From: Herbiconiux flava
Lineage (GTDB): Bacteria; Actinomycetota; Actinomycetes; Actinomycetales; Microbacteriaceae
DNA: 64,000 bases
NCBI RefSeq assembly: GCF_013409865.1
Contig: NZ_JACCBM010000001.1
Location: 558,001-622,000, forward strand
Reading direction: 5' to 3'
Position 1 is the first letter of the stretch. Each line of letters opens with the position of its first letter. Shown here piece after piece: positions 41,947-50,108 of this stretch. The position numbers were made by a program, and so were the translations under genes. Below the pieces are notes generated by a model. It saw nothing but the letters and a program-made list of their open reading frames with translations, was not told the origin of the DNA and searched no databases.

Positions 41947-43638
41947 TTAGGAGACGGTGAGGGTGCGGGTGTGCCAGCCCGAGGCGCCGTCGGGGGCCGG
42001 CGGGGCCTCGTCGGAGGTCTGGGTGTAGCCCGAGCGGTCGGTCGCGCGCACCGCGACGGTGTGGTCGCCGGGGGTGGCGTCCCACTCGTAGACCCACTGC
42101 ACCCAGGTGTCGATGCCGGCGGTGTCGGCGAGCCGCGCATCCGCCCAGGGGCCGTCGTCGACGCGCACCTCGACCTTCTCGACGCCCGTGTGCTGGGCCC
42201 AGGCCACGCCCGCGATCGGCACCGTGCCGGCCGCGATCGAGGCTCCGACCCGCGGCACGTCGATGCGCGACTCGGTCTTGATCGGGCCGAGAGCCGACCA
42301 GCCGCGGGGCGTCCAGTAGCCCTCCGACTCGTCGAAGGTCGTGAGCTGCAGCTCGGTCACCCATTTCGTCGCCGAGACGTAGCCGTAGAGGCCGGCGACG
42401 ACGACGCGCACGGGGAATCCGTGCTCGACGGGCAGGGGTTCGCCGTTCATGCCGACGGCGAGGATGCCGACGCGATCCGGGTCCTGCAGCACCTCGAGCG
42501 GGGTGCCCGCGGTGAAGCCGTCGATGCTGCGGCTGAGCACCATGTCGGCGCCGGGCAGCGGCTTCGCGCGGGCCAGCAGCTCGCGGATCGGGTAGCCCAG
42601 CCAGAGCGCGTTGCCGATCAGGTCACCGCCGACCTCGTTCGAGACGCAGGCCAGGGTGACCGGATGCTCCTCCAGCGGCAGCGCGACGAGATCGTTCCAC
42701 GTCAGCTCGATCTCCTGCTCGACCATGCCGGTGATCTTCAGCGACCACGTGCTCGCGTCGACGCTCGGCACCTGGAGGGCGGTGTCGATGCGGTAGAAGT
42801 CGGCGTTCGGGGTGATGTAGGAGGCGAGGCCGTCGAGGCCGAGCTCGGCCCCGGCCGGGGCGGCGGGCGCAGGGGTCGCGGCGGCGGGGAGGGTGATGGC
42901 CTCGCGCGCGGCGGTCACGGCGGAGGCCGCGGCGTTCATGCTGCGCGCGACCACGCCCGCGACGACGGCGCCGACCGCGGTCACGCCGGTCGCGACGAGG
43001 AACCGCCGCCGGTCGACGCGGGCCGCGCCGGGCGCGGCCCTCGAGGCGCCTGGGGTGGTGGCGCCGGCCTCGGATGCGCCGTTCCCGAGGGCCCCATCTG
43101 ACACACCTTGTGTCGTCTCGCGCCCATTCGCCACAACTTGTGTCGTCTCGCGCCCATTCGCCACAACTTGTGTCGGGTCGGGGGCGGGGGTTCGGGGCGC
43201 GGAGGCCTGCCAGGCGCGGAGGCGCTGGGCGAGCATCCGGAGCAGGAGCGCGCCCGCGATCATGCCCACGACGGTCGGCAGGCCCGAGAGCGCGCCCGCG
43301 CCCGAGCGTGTGGTGACCGCGAGCACCGCGACGCCCGAGACGAGCACGAGGAGGACGACGCCGAACGGGGTGCGGCGCCATTCGAGCAGGCCCGCGAGAG
43401 CCGCGAGCACCGCGACGACCACACCGAGGATCGTCAGCAGCGCCGCCTTGTCACCGGTGCCGAAGAGCTGGATGACCAGGTCTTTCACGCCGGGTGGGGC
43501 GAGGTCGATGACGAGGGATCCGACCGCGAAGAGTGGGCTCGTCGACGCCCCGGCGAACACCGCGATCACCTCGGCGATCGCGAGCACGGCGGCGGCCGAG
43601 GCGAGGCCCGCGGCGGCGGCCCAGAGTTTCCAGCGCAT
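41947..43638 (-). CDS. membrane-anchored sulfite-oxidase-type molybdopterin oxidoreductase
   Basis: 563 residues. Four N-terminal membrane spans (about 1-150) and a linker are followed by VDRRRFLVATGVTAVGAVVAGVVA, a Tat-like twin-arginine segment acting here as an internal span. The molybdopterin domain (about 250-450) includes the cofactor-binding Cys331 in TLACVSNEVGG; a Mo-cofactor dimerisation domain (about 460-563) closes the protein. The linker contains two copies of the decapeptide TQVVANGRET, encoded by a 30-bp repeat. The substrate is unknown. It is convergent with the YhgE gene, 14 bases apart. Confidence 0.9.
   Translation of the reverse strand: MRWKLWAAAAGLASAAAVLAIAEVIAVFAGASTSPLFAVGSLVIDLAPPGVKDLVIQLFGTGDKAALLTILGVVVAVLAALAGLLEWRRTPFGVVLLVLVSGVAVLAVTTRSGAGALSGLPTVVGMIAGALLLRMLAQRLRAWQASAPRTPAPDPTQVVANGRETTQVVANGRETTQGVSDGALGNGASEAGATTPGASRAAPGAARVDRRRFLVATGVTAVGAVVAGVVARSMNAAASAVTAAREAITLPAAATPAPAAPAGAELGLDGLASYITPNADFYRIDTALQVPSVDASTWSLKITGMVEQEIELTWNDLVALPLEEHPVTLACVSNEVGGDLIGNALWLGYPIRELLARAKPLPGADMVLSRSIDGFTAGTPLEVLQDPDRVGILAVGMNGEPLPVEHGFPVRVVVAGLYGYVSATKWVTELQLTTFDESEGYWTPRGWSALGPIKTESRIDVPRVGASIAAGTVPIAGVAWAQHTGVEKVEVRVDDGPWADARLADTAGIDTWVQWVYEWDATPGDHTVAVRATDRSGYTQTSDEAPPAPDGASGWHTRTLTVS
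43101..43180. repeat. in-frame 30-bp tandem repeat in the molybdoenzyme gene
   Basis: About two and two-thirds units with exact 30-bp period. The core on the minus strand is GACACAAGTTGTGGCG, followed by GAATGGGCGCGAGAC. The period is a multiple of three, so the reading frame is kept. The same core and the same period occur in the non-coding region at 63401-63460. Confidence 0.85.
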
Positions 43639-43697
43639 GCCTCATCTTCGTAGCCGAGGCTGGGGGTGCGCCGTGCGCGGCCGAGGCGGCGCGGCGC

Positions 43698-43839
43698 GGT
43701 CAGCAGCGACCCGGCCGGCGGCTGCGCGAGAGCCGCCCCGCGCGGGTCAGCGGCGGCGGGCGCGGATTGCGTGCGGGGCCGCCCGCCGGGTCAGCGGCGG
43801 CCAGCCCGGATAGCGTGCGAGGCCGCCCCGCGCGGTCAG
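43698..43839. repeat. degenerate 44-47-bp tandem repeat
   Basis: GGTCAG occurs at 43698, 43745, 43789 and 43834, each followed by a GC-rich stretch ending near GCCGCCCCGCGC. Three imperfect units fill the 197-bp gap between the molybdoenzyme and the DUF3054 gene, and the last copy supplies the DUF3054 stop codon. Confidence 0.6.
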
Positions 43840-44243
43840 CCGCGCCGGGCTCGGAGCCGCCGCACGAGGGCCGCGATCGCGCGCCACCCCGCGAGGAAGA
43901 CGCCCAGCACGATAGCCGTCACGATGACGAAGCTCAGTTGCACCCCCTGGCCGCTCGCCACGCGCAGCAGCATGCCGAGCACCACCGCCGCCACCCACAC
44001 CACGACGCCGGTGGGCCAGACGGCGAGGGGGCGGCGCCAGCCGAGCGAGGCGGCCCAGCCGACCGCCGCGCCCACGACGAAGGGCCAGGCCGTGACGGCG
44101 AAGCCGGCGAGGGCGTCACCCTCGTCGTGGCTGCGGCGCCCGATCGCCACGAACAGCAGCACCAGCGCGAGGTCGACGACGGCAGCGACCACGACGGCAC
44201 GAGCGGATGCGCGGCGAGCGGCCGAGGGCGACGAAGAGTTCAC
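43836..44243 (-). CDS. DUF3054 membrane protein
   Basis: 135-residue protein with four membrane spans. The start VDLALVLLFVAIGRRSHDEG and the segment AWPFVVGAAVGW are typical of the DUF3054 family found in actinobacteria; function unknown. GTG 44243 lacks a ribosome site, but TAGGAT lies 6 bases upstream, suggesting a leaderless mRNA. Confidence 0.85.
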   Translation of the reverse strand: MNSSSPSAARRASARAVVVAAVVDLALVLLFVAIGRRSHDEGDALAGFAVTAWPFVVGAAVGWAASLGWRRPLAVWPTGVVVWVAAVVLGMLLRVASGQGVQLSFVIVTAIVLGVFLAGWRAIAALVRRLRARRG

Positions 44244-44390
44244 CGCTCGATCCTAGATCGCGCGCCACACACCCGGCCGCGGCGAGCGCGAGACGTCCGC
44301 GGCGAGCCTGAGACCACCCCGACGCCCAGGGCGCCGCGAGCGGAGGCGCCCGAAGTGGGCGGGGCCCGGGCGGTGCGGCGCGCATCCGGA

Positions 44391-44396
44391 TACCGT
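44391..44396 (+). promoter_or_regulatory. -10 box of a leaderless mRNA
   Basis: TACCGT lies 7 bases before the ATG of the metallo-beta-lactamase-fold gene, which has no ribosome site. Transcription should start at the start codon. Confidence 0.5.
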
Positions 44397-44403
44397 GGCC
44401 CGC

Positions 44404-45252
44404 ATGACGAGCCACGCGAACGGATGGACCGAAGTCGGCGACGGAGTCTTCGTGCGGCGGTACGAGCCGGTCGACGTGTCGGTGGGGGCGATCGTCGGCC
44501 CGACCGGCGTGACCGTCGTCGACACGCGGAACAGCCCCGAGGAGGGCGACGAGATCCTGCGTGACGTCGTGGCCGAGTTCCGGCGCCCGGTGGTCGCGGC
44601 GATCAACACGCACGCCCACTACGACCACACCTTCGGCAACGAGCGCTTCGCGGCGCACGGGGTCGGCATCTACGGGCATGTGCTCGTGCCGCGGCACTTC
44701 GAGCAGCACGAGGCCCCGCGGCTCGCGGCCGTGCAGGCCGACCCGTCGCGCGAGCCCGACAAGAACTGGGCCGACGTGCACCTCACCCCGCCGACGGTGC
44801 TCGTCGACGCACCGCTCACGATCGACCCGGGCGAGCGGATGATCGAGCTGCTGCCGATCGAACCGGGCCACACCGACACCGACCTCGCGATCCATGTTCC
44901 GGACGCGGGAGTCTGGTTCCTGGGGGACGTCCTCGAGGAGTCGGGGCCGCCGATGTTCGGCTCGGGCTCGTTCCCGCTGGGGTGGCCGGCGGCGCTGCGC
45001 TCGGTGCTCGGGCGCGTCGGGGCGGACGAGGTGATCGTGCCGGGGCACGGCACCGTGGTCGACCCCGCCTTCGGCGAGCGCCAGGCGGATCGTCTCGAGG
45101 CGGTGGCGGCGTTCATCCGCTCGACGTACGCCGACGGCGGTGCCGACTCCGATTCGGCAGCCCTCCCGGCCGAGCTGCTCGCACTGTGGCCGGAGCCGTC
45201 GCTGCGCTCGGCCCTCCGGGCGGGCTACGCCGCCCTCGGAGCCGAGCGCTGA
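44404..45252 (+). CDS. metallo-beta-lactamase-fold hydrolase
   Basis: 282-residue zinc hydrolase. The zinc-binding motif THAHYDH, then the later His in EPGHTDTD, Asp in WFLGDVLEE and His in VPGHGTV are all present, so it should be active. The substrate is unknown; relatives hydrolyse esters, thioesters or lactams. ATG 44404 is preferred over a GTG three codons earlier because the -10-like TACCGT lies 7 bases upstream. It is cytoplasmic. Confidence 0.88.
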   Translation: MTSHANGWTEVGDGVFVRRYEPVDVSVGAIVGPTGVTVVDTRNSPEEGDEILRDVVAEFRRPVVAAINTHAHYDHTFGNERFAAHGVGIYGHVLVPRHFEQHEAPRLAAVQADPSREPDKNWADVHLTPPTVLVDAPLTIDPGERMIELLPIEPGHTDTDLAIHVPDAGVWFLGDVLEESGPPMFGSGSFPLGWPAALRSVLGRVGADEVIVPGHGTVVDPAFGERQADRLEAVAAFIRSTYADGGADSDSAALPAELLALWPEPSLRSALRAGYAALGAER

Positions 45253-45262
45253 GACGCGGCGC

Positions 45263-45502
45263 TCAGCTTGCCGAGAACTCCCCCGCGACGATGGCGTCGG
45301 CGTACTTCCGCACGTCCGGCCCGGGCTCGTAGTCGATGAACCGGTCCTTCAGGTGGCGGTTCAGCTCGGCGTACACCTCGTCGGACGTGGCGTCGGCGTG
45401 GGATGCCGCGACGGCCGAGACGGCCTCGCGGAGCACGTTGTCGGCGTCGTCGAGGATCTTCGCGCGGGCCTCGTCGTTCCAGCGGATCTCTGATTGCTCC
45501 AT
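45263..45502 (-). CDS. small acidic hypothetical protein
   Basis: 79 residues, soluble, helical, acidic (MEQSEIRWNDEARAKILDDA...). A segment AELNRHLKDRFIDYEPGPDVRKYADAIVAGEF follows. No family recognised. The ATG at 45502 was chosen because TAGCGT lies 7 bases upstream, a leaderless layout; two earlier in-frame starts at 45508 and 45511 overlap that box. It is convergent with the hydrolase gene. Confidence 0.65.
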   Translation of the reverse strand: MEQSEIRWNDEARAKILDDADNVLREAVSAVAASHADATSDEVYAELNRHLKDRFIDYEPGPDVRKYADAIVAGEFSAS

Positions 45503-45609
45503 GACCATCACGCTATGCCGGTCGCGCGAACCCGCAAGGGGCCGGGGACGGGCCCGACGCTCAGCGGACAGGGGTGGCGCCCCGCCGCCGGCTGCACGAG
45601 ACTGAACCG

Positions 45610-45873
45610 GTGACCCACACCGACATCACCGTGCTGAACTACACCGTGAACGCCGACGTCTACGCCCGCTACGGCGCCGACTTCGACACCGAGGCGGTGA
45701 ACGACGAGATCCTGCGGATCGTCAACGCCGAGGCGCCGGCCGGCGTCACCGTGCACCGCAACGGCAAGGTCGTCGCCGAGGACGACGCGATCGACGCCGC
45801 CCGCTCCTTCGACTGGGCGGGCGTGCTCAAGCGCATCGACCTCGACACGATCCTCGCCGAGCACGGCCGCTGA
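45610..45873 (+). CDS. small hypothetical protein
   Basis: 87 residues, soluble, mixed alpha/beta (TDITVLNYTVNADVYARYGADFDTEAVNDEILRI...). No family recognised; codon use is normal. The start GTG at 45610 has no ribosome site; GAGACT lies 6 bases upstream, a possible -10 box. An upstream in-frame ATG at 45574 would remove this spacing. Confidence 0.6.
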   Translation: MTHTDITVLNYTVNADVYARYGADFDTEAVNDEILRIVNAEAPAGVTVHRNGKVVAEDDAIDAARSFDWAGVLKRIDLDTILAEHGR

Positions 45874-45931
45874 CCCCCGGCGGTCCCCCGCCCGGCGCGG
45901 CCCGCCCCGGCGCGGCCCCCGGCCGCCCGCC

Positions 45932-46002
45932 GGTGAGTCGCGGCAAAGCGTCGCACTTCGCCGCGACTCAGCCCGAAACGCGACCATCTGCCGCGACTCA
46001 CC
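45932..46002. repeat. palindromic intergenic element
   Basis: Perfect 14-bp inverted arms (GGTGAGTCGCGGCA at 45932-45945, complement at 45989-46002) flank 43 bases that hold a further copy of CGCCGCGACTCA (45959-45970). It fills the gap between the small hypothetical gene and the EamA gene. It resembles a dispersed palindromic unit more than a terminator. Confidence 0.7.
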
Positions 46003-46087
46003 CGACGGTGCACTGTGTACCTGAGCCACATCGTGGGTGTAGCGATGGTCGCTTGTGCGCCGGGGCCCGCGCCGCGAGGCTGGCCCC

Positions 46088-47074
46088 ATGCCCCTGCGCG
46101 ATCGACTCCTCGCCGCCCTCGTCGCCGTGCTCTGGGGGGTCAACTTCGTGGCGATCCACTTCTCGCTCGAGCACTTCCCGCCGTTCTTCCTGGTGGCGCT
46201 GCGGTTCCTGGTGCTGGCGATCCCGACGGTGCTGTTCGTGAAGTGGCCCGGGGTGAAGGTGCGGTGGCTGCTCGGGTACGGGCTGGGGTTCGGCATCCTG
46301 CAGTTCGCGTTCCTCTACGCGGGGATGTCGGCCGGGATGCCCCCGGGCCTCGCCTCGCTCGTGCTGCAGGCCTCGGCGCCGTTCACGGTGGTGCTCGCTG
46401 CGCTGTGGCTGAGGGAGCGGCTGTCCGTGGTGCAGGGGGTGGGCATCCTGATCGCGGTCGCCGGGCTCGGCGTGATCGCGGCCGAGCGGGCGGGCGTCTC
46501 GGCGCTGCTGCCGGTGGTGCTGACACTGTTCGGCGCGCTCGGCTGGGCGTTCGGCAACATCTGCAGCCGCCAGGCGAAGCCGGTCAGCCCGCTCGGGCTC
46601 ACGATGTGGATGTCGGTCGTGCCGCCCGTCCCCCTGCTCGTCCTGTCGCTGCTGGTCGAGGGGCCGGCGCGCATCGGCGAGTCGCTCGCCACCGCCTTCA
46701 CGCTCGAGGCGCTGCCGGCGATGCTCGGGCTCGCGTACACGGTGCTGCTCGGCACGGTCGTCGGGTCGGGCATCTGGGTGACGCTGATGAAGCGCAACCC
46801 TTCGAGCCGTGTGGCGCCGTTCTCGATGCTGGTGCCGGTGGCGGGGTTCACGAGCGCGTGGCTGATCCTCGGGGAGGTGCCGAACGCGGGCGACCTCGTG
46901 GGCGGCGCGATCGTGATCGCGGGCGTGCTGATCGCGACGGTCCCCTGGCGTGGCCGCCGCTCCCGGCCCGGCTTCGACGCGGATGCTCGACCGACCACCA
47001 CCGGTGAACCCACCGCCCCGGCCGCCCCGCCGGCCCCCTCGCGCCCCTCGGCCGTCGGCATTCGGCACGATTAG
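46088..47074 (+). CDS. EamA-family (drug/metabolite) transporter
   Basis: 328-residue membrane protein with ten expected spans and two EamA repeats: the first opens ALVAVLWGVNFVAIHFSLE and has LQASAPFTVVLAALWLRERL, the second has SMLVPVAGFTSAWLILGEV. It resembles exporters of amino acids or other metabolites (YedA/YdcZ-like). A Pro/Ala-rich cytoplasmic tail of about 40 residues follows. ATG 46088 has no ribosome site; GAGGCT lies 6 bases upstream. Its stop shares bases with the stop of the convergent methyltransferase gene (TTAG). Confidence 0.88.
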   Translation: MPLRDRLLAALVAVLWGVNFVAIHFSLEHFPPFFLVALRFLVLAIPTVLFVKWPGVKVRWLLGYGLGFGILQFAFLYAGMSAGMPPGLASLVLQASAPFTVVLAALWLRERLSVVQGVGILIAVAGLGVIAAERAGVSALLPVVLTLFGALGWAFGNICSRQAKPVSPLGLTMWMSVVPPVPLLVLSLLVEGPARIGESLATAFTLEALPAMLGLAYTVLLGTVVGSGIWVTLMKRNPSSRVAPFSMLVPVAGFTSAWLILGEVPNAGDLVGGAIVIAGVLIATVPWRGRRSRPGFDADARPTTTGEPTAPAAPPAPSRPSAVGIRHD

Positions 47075-47766
47075 AACGGGTGGTGCTGCACGATCCAGGC
47101 GTGCATCGCGACCGCCGCGGCCGCCGAGGCGTTGATCGAGCGGGTGGAGCCGAACTGGGAGATCTCGACCACCGCATCCGCTGCGGCGAGCGCCTCGGGC
47201 GAGAGGCCCGGGCCCTCCTGCCCGAACAGCAGCAGGCACCGCGCCGGGAAGTCGAACGTCTCGATGATGACGCTGCCCGGCACGTTGTCGATCGCGATGA
47301 TCGGCAGCCCTTCGGCGGCGCAGTACTCCACGAGCGCCGCCACGTCGGGGTGGTTCTGCACGTGCTGGTAGCGGTCGGTCACCATGGCGCCGCGCTTGTT
47401 CCAGCGGCGGCGGCCCACGATGTGCACGGTCTCGGCCGCGAAGGCGTTGGCGCTGCGCACGATCGAACCGATGTTGAGGTCGTGCTGCCAGTTCTCGATC
47501 GCCACGTGGAAGGGGTGCCGGGTCCGGTCGAGCTCGGCGACGATCGCGTCCATCCGCCAGTAGCGGAAGCGGTCGACGACGTTGCGGGTGTCGCCGCGCT
47601 CGAGCAGCTCGGGGTCGTACCAGGGGTCGGTGGGCCGCTCGCCGATCCAGGGTCCGACGCCGCCGGCGCTCAGCTCGTGGCTCGGGCTCGGGCCGGGGCC
47701 GGGCTCGCCCGGCGTGGGGTGATCGGCGGATGCTCGTCCCAGCTCGTTCTCGCGCGCATCCGTCAC
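47071..47766 (-). CDS. SpoU-family RNA 2'-O-methyltransferase
   Basis: 231 residues. The SPOUT knot motifs are visible: NIGSIVRSANAF (motif 1), LLLFGQEGPGLS (motif 2) and RSINASAAAAVAMHAW (motif 3). It should methylate ribose in tRNA or rRNA; the exact site is not predictable. An N-terminal extension of about 60 residues is Pro/Gly-rich. Start GTG 47766 has TAACCT 6 bases upstream, a leaderless layout. Confidence 0.85.
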   Translation of the reverse strand: MTDARENELGRASADHPTPGEPGPGPSPSHELSAGGVGPWIGERPTDPWYDPELLERGDTRNVVDRFRYWRMDAIVAELDRTRHPFHVAIENWQHDLNIGSIVRSANAFAAETVHIVGRRRWNKRGAMVTDRYQHVQNHPDVAALVEYCAAEGLPIIAIDNVPGSVIIETFDFPARCLLLFGQEGPGLSPEALAAADAVVEISQFGSTRSINASAAAAVAMHAWIVQHHPF

Positions 47767-47879
47767 CCGCCCAGGTTACCGGCGATGATGGAGGGCGCCC
47801 CCGCACGCGGACCGGCACCCGCCAGGCCCGCGCGCAGACCGGCGCCGCGACCGCCGCAGCCCACGACCCGAGGAGCCCG

Positions 47880-48935
47880 ATGAACCGCCCCGTCACCCGC
47901 TGGAGCCGCGTCGCCGTGGTGAGCGTGCTCGCCGCCGTCGTGGTCGGCGTCTTCGTGCTCGCCTTCACCTGGCCGTCGGTCACGTCGACCGTGCACGCGG
48001 TTCCGGTGGTCGTCACGGGCGAGGGCCCGGCCGCCGAGGCGCTCGCGCAGCAGCTCGACACCGTGGCGTCGGCGACGTTCGACGTCAGCCGCGCATCCAC
48101 GAGGGACGATGCCGTCGCGATGATCGAGAGCCGCGAGGTGCTCGGCGCGGTCGTCGCCGACGAGTCGGTGCCCGAGGTGCTGACCGCCTCGGCGAACGGG
48201 GTCGCGGCGAGCCAGGTCTTCACGCAGCTCGCCGCGCAGCTGCAGGGCGTCTTCGCGCAGCAGCTCGAGGCGCAGGGCGTCGCGGCCGATGCCGTGCCCA
48301 CGATCGCGGTCACCGACGTGGTGCCGCTGGCGGCGACGGATGCGCGGGGATCCGGCCTCACCGCCCTCGCCTTCCCCCTGGTCATCGGCGGCATGATCGG
48401 CGGCATCGCGGTCTCGCTGCTGGTCGCAGGAGTCTGGCGCCGGCTGGTGGCCGTGCTCGCCTACGGGGTCGCGGTCGGGGTGGTCGTGGTGGCGATCGGG
48501 CAGGGGTGGTTCGGCATCCTGCAGGGGAGCCCGGTGCTGAACGGACTCGCCGTGGGGGCCGCGCTGGTCTCGATCAGCGCCTTCATCGTGGGTATGACCT
48601 CGCTGATCGGCCCGCCCGGCATCGCGGTCGGCGCGGTGCTCGCGATGCTCGTCGGCAATCCGATCTCGGGGGCCGCGCAGCCCGTGCAGTTCCTGCCCGC
48701 GCCCTGGGGTGCGGTCGGACAGTTCCTGCCGCCGGGCGCGGGGGCGACGCTGCTGCGCGACCTGTCCTACTTCCCGGCCGCGCCGACGTGGGCCTCGTGG
48801 CTGGTGCTGGCCGCGTGGATCGCGCTGGGCGTGCTGCTGATGACCCTGGGGCACTTCCGCAGTCGGGCCGTGCTGCCGGCGCAGGACGGCCTCACGCCGG
48901 AGGCCGGCCGAGCATCCGCCCCCGCAGCCGGCTAG
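47880..48935 (+). CDS. ABC-2/YhgE-like membrane protein
   Basis: 351 residues. One N-terminal span (about 8-32), an outside domain of about 120 residues (PVVVTGEGPAAEALAQQLD...), then five or six spans. This layout is that of a small YhgE/ABC-2-type permease. No ATPase gene is adjacent. The ATG at 47880 has GAGGAG upstream. Substrate unknown. It is convergent with the CorA gene, six bases apart. Confidence 0.65.
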   Translation: MNRPVTRWSRVAVVSVLAAVVVGVFVLAFTWPSVTSTVHAVPVVVTGEGPAAEALAQQLDTVASATFDVSRASTRDDAVAMIESREVLGAVVADESVPEVLTASANGVAASQVFTQLAAQLQGVFAQQLEAQGVAADAVPTIAVTDVVPLAATDARGSGLTALAFPLVIGGMIGGIAVSLLVAGVWRRLVAVLAYGVAVGVVVVAIGQGWFGILQGSPVLNGLAVGAALVSISAFIVGMTSLIGPPGIAVGAVLAMLVGNPISGAAQPVQFLPAPWGAVGQFLPPGAGATLLRDLSYFPAAPTWASWLVLAAWIALGVLLMTLGHFRSRAVLPAQDGLTPEAGRASAPAAG

Positions 48936-48941
48936 AGGCGG

Positions 48942-50000
48942 CTACAGCCAGCGGTTGCGCTTGAAGACGAGGTACAGGCCCACGCCCATCCCGAGCATCG
49001 CGACGAGCGCCAGCGGGTAGCCGAAGACCCAGTGCAGCTCGGGCATGTGGTCGAAGTTCATGCCGTAGACGGTGCCGATCAGGCTCGGCGCGAACAGGAT
49101 GGCCGCCCACGCCGAGATCTTCTTCACCTCGTCGCCCTGCTGGATGCTCGTCTCCGACAGCTTCCGCGTGTCGTCGGCGAGCGCGAGGCTCGCCTCGGAG
49201 ATGCGCCGCATCTCGTCGTTCTGGCGCTGCGTGGTGAGCGTCGAGTGAACGGTGAGGGCGTTCTGCAGCGTCGCCCGGAACGCGTCGCCGTGCCCGGCGA
49301 CCGCCAGCACGTGGTCGAGCACGTCGCGCAGCCCCCGCTGCACCTCGAGGTCGACCGCGTACTTGTCGGCCCCGCGCAGCAGCGCCTCGAGCATGGTGAT
49401 GAGCGGATGCACGGCCCGCTGGAAATCCATCACCTCACCCAGGAGGTCGTAGATGCGCCGCGACACGTCGGGGTCGCCGCCGAACAGCTGCTTCTCGATC
49501 TCGTCGATGTCGTTCTGCAGCCCCCGCACCACCGGCGAGTACTCGTCGACGACCTCGTCGAGGATCGCGTAGAGCACCGCCTCGGGCCCGAGCGCCAGCA
49601 GCTCGGGGTTGCCCTCGAGCCGGTGCCGAACCGCGGCGAGGTTCGGCGACTCGGCGTGCCGCACGGTCACCACGAAGCCGGGGCCGATGAAGACGTGCAC
49701 CTCGCCGAACTCGACCTCCTCGCTCGCGTCGACGTAGCGGGCGGGCCGCAGCACCACGAAGAGCGTCTCGCCGTAGCGCTCGAGTTTGGCGCGCTGGTGC
49801 CCGGTGAGGGCGTCCTCGACGGCGAGGTGGTGCAGGTCGAACTCGGTCTCGAGCGAGTGCACCTCGGCCTCGTCGGGGCGGTAGAGGCCGATCCAGGCCA
49901 TGCCGCCGTCCTGCCGCATCAGCGCGTAGGTGTCGTCGAGGCTCTTCGGTGTGCGGGCGCGGCGGCCGGCGACGTAGACCGCGTTGTCGATCAGGGGCAT
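48942..50000 (-). CDS. corA: CorA-family magnesium/divalent metal transporter
   Basis: 352-residue channel subunit, pentameric in the family. A large N-terminal cytoplasmic domain is followed by two C-terminal spans joined by the YGMNF signature loop (GMN motif), then HWVFGYPLAL. The acidic loop between the spans, DHMPELHW, is typical. The final basic FKRNRWL is conserved. It imports Mg2+ or a related ion. Confidence 0.93.
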   Translation of the reverse strand: MPLIDNAVYVAGRRARTPKSLDDTYALMRQDGGMAWIGLYRPDEAEVHSLETEFDLHHLAVEDALTGHQRAKLERYGETLFVVLRPARYVDASEEVEFGEVHVFIGPGFVVTVRHAESPNLAAVRHRLEGNPELLALGPEAVLYAILDEVVDEYSPVVRGLQNDIDEIEKQLFGGDPDVSRRIYDLLGEVMDFQRAVHPLITMLEALLRGADKYAVDLEVQRGLRDVLDHVLAVAGHGDAFRATLQNALTVHSTLTTQRQNDEMRRISEASLALADDTRKLSETSIQQGDEVKKISAWAAILFAPSLIGTVYGMNFDHMPELHWVFGYPLALVAMLGMGVGLYLVFKRNRWL

Positions 50001-50108
50001 GGGGCGAGCGTACGTCGGGCAGGTGAACGCGCGGTGACCGGGCGGATGCGCGGCCGCAGCGACCGGACGCCCACCCCGCGCATCCGTCGGGCCGGCGGGC
50101 GGGCGGCG

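Noticed and set aside
43101..43180. 30-bp repeat array as a CRISPR
   Set aside because: Units are directly adjacent without unique spacers, fewer than three, and in frame within a protein-coding gene; no cas genes are present.
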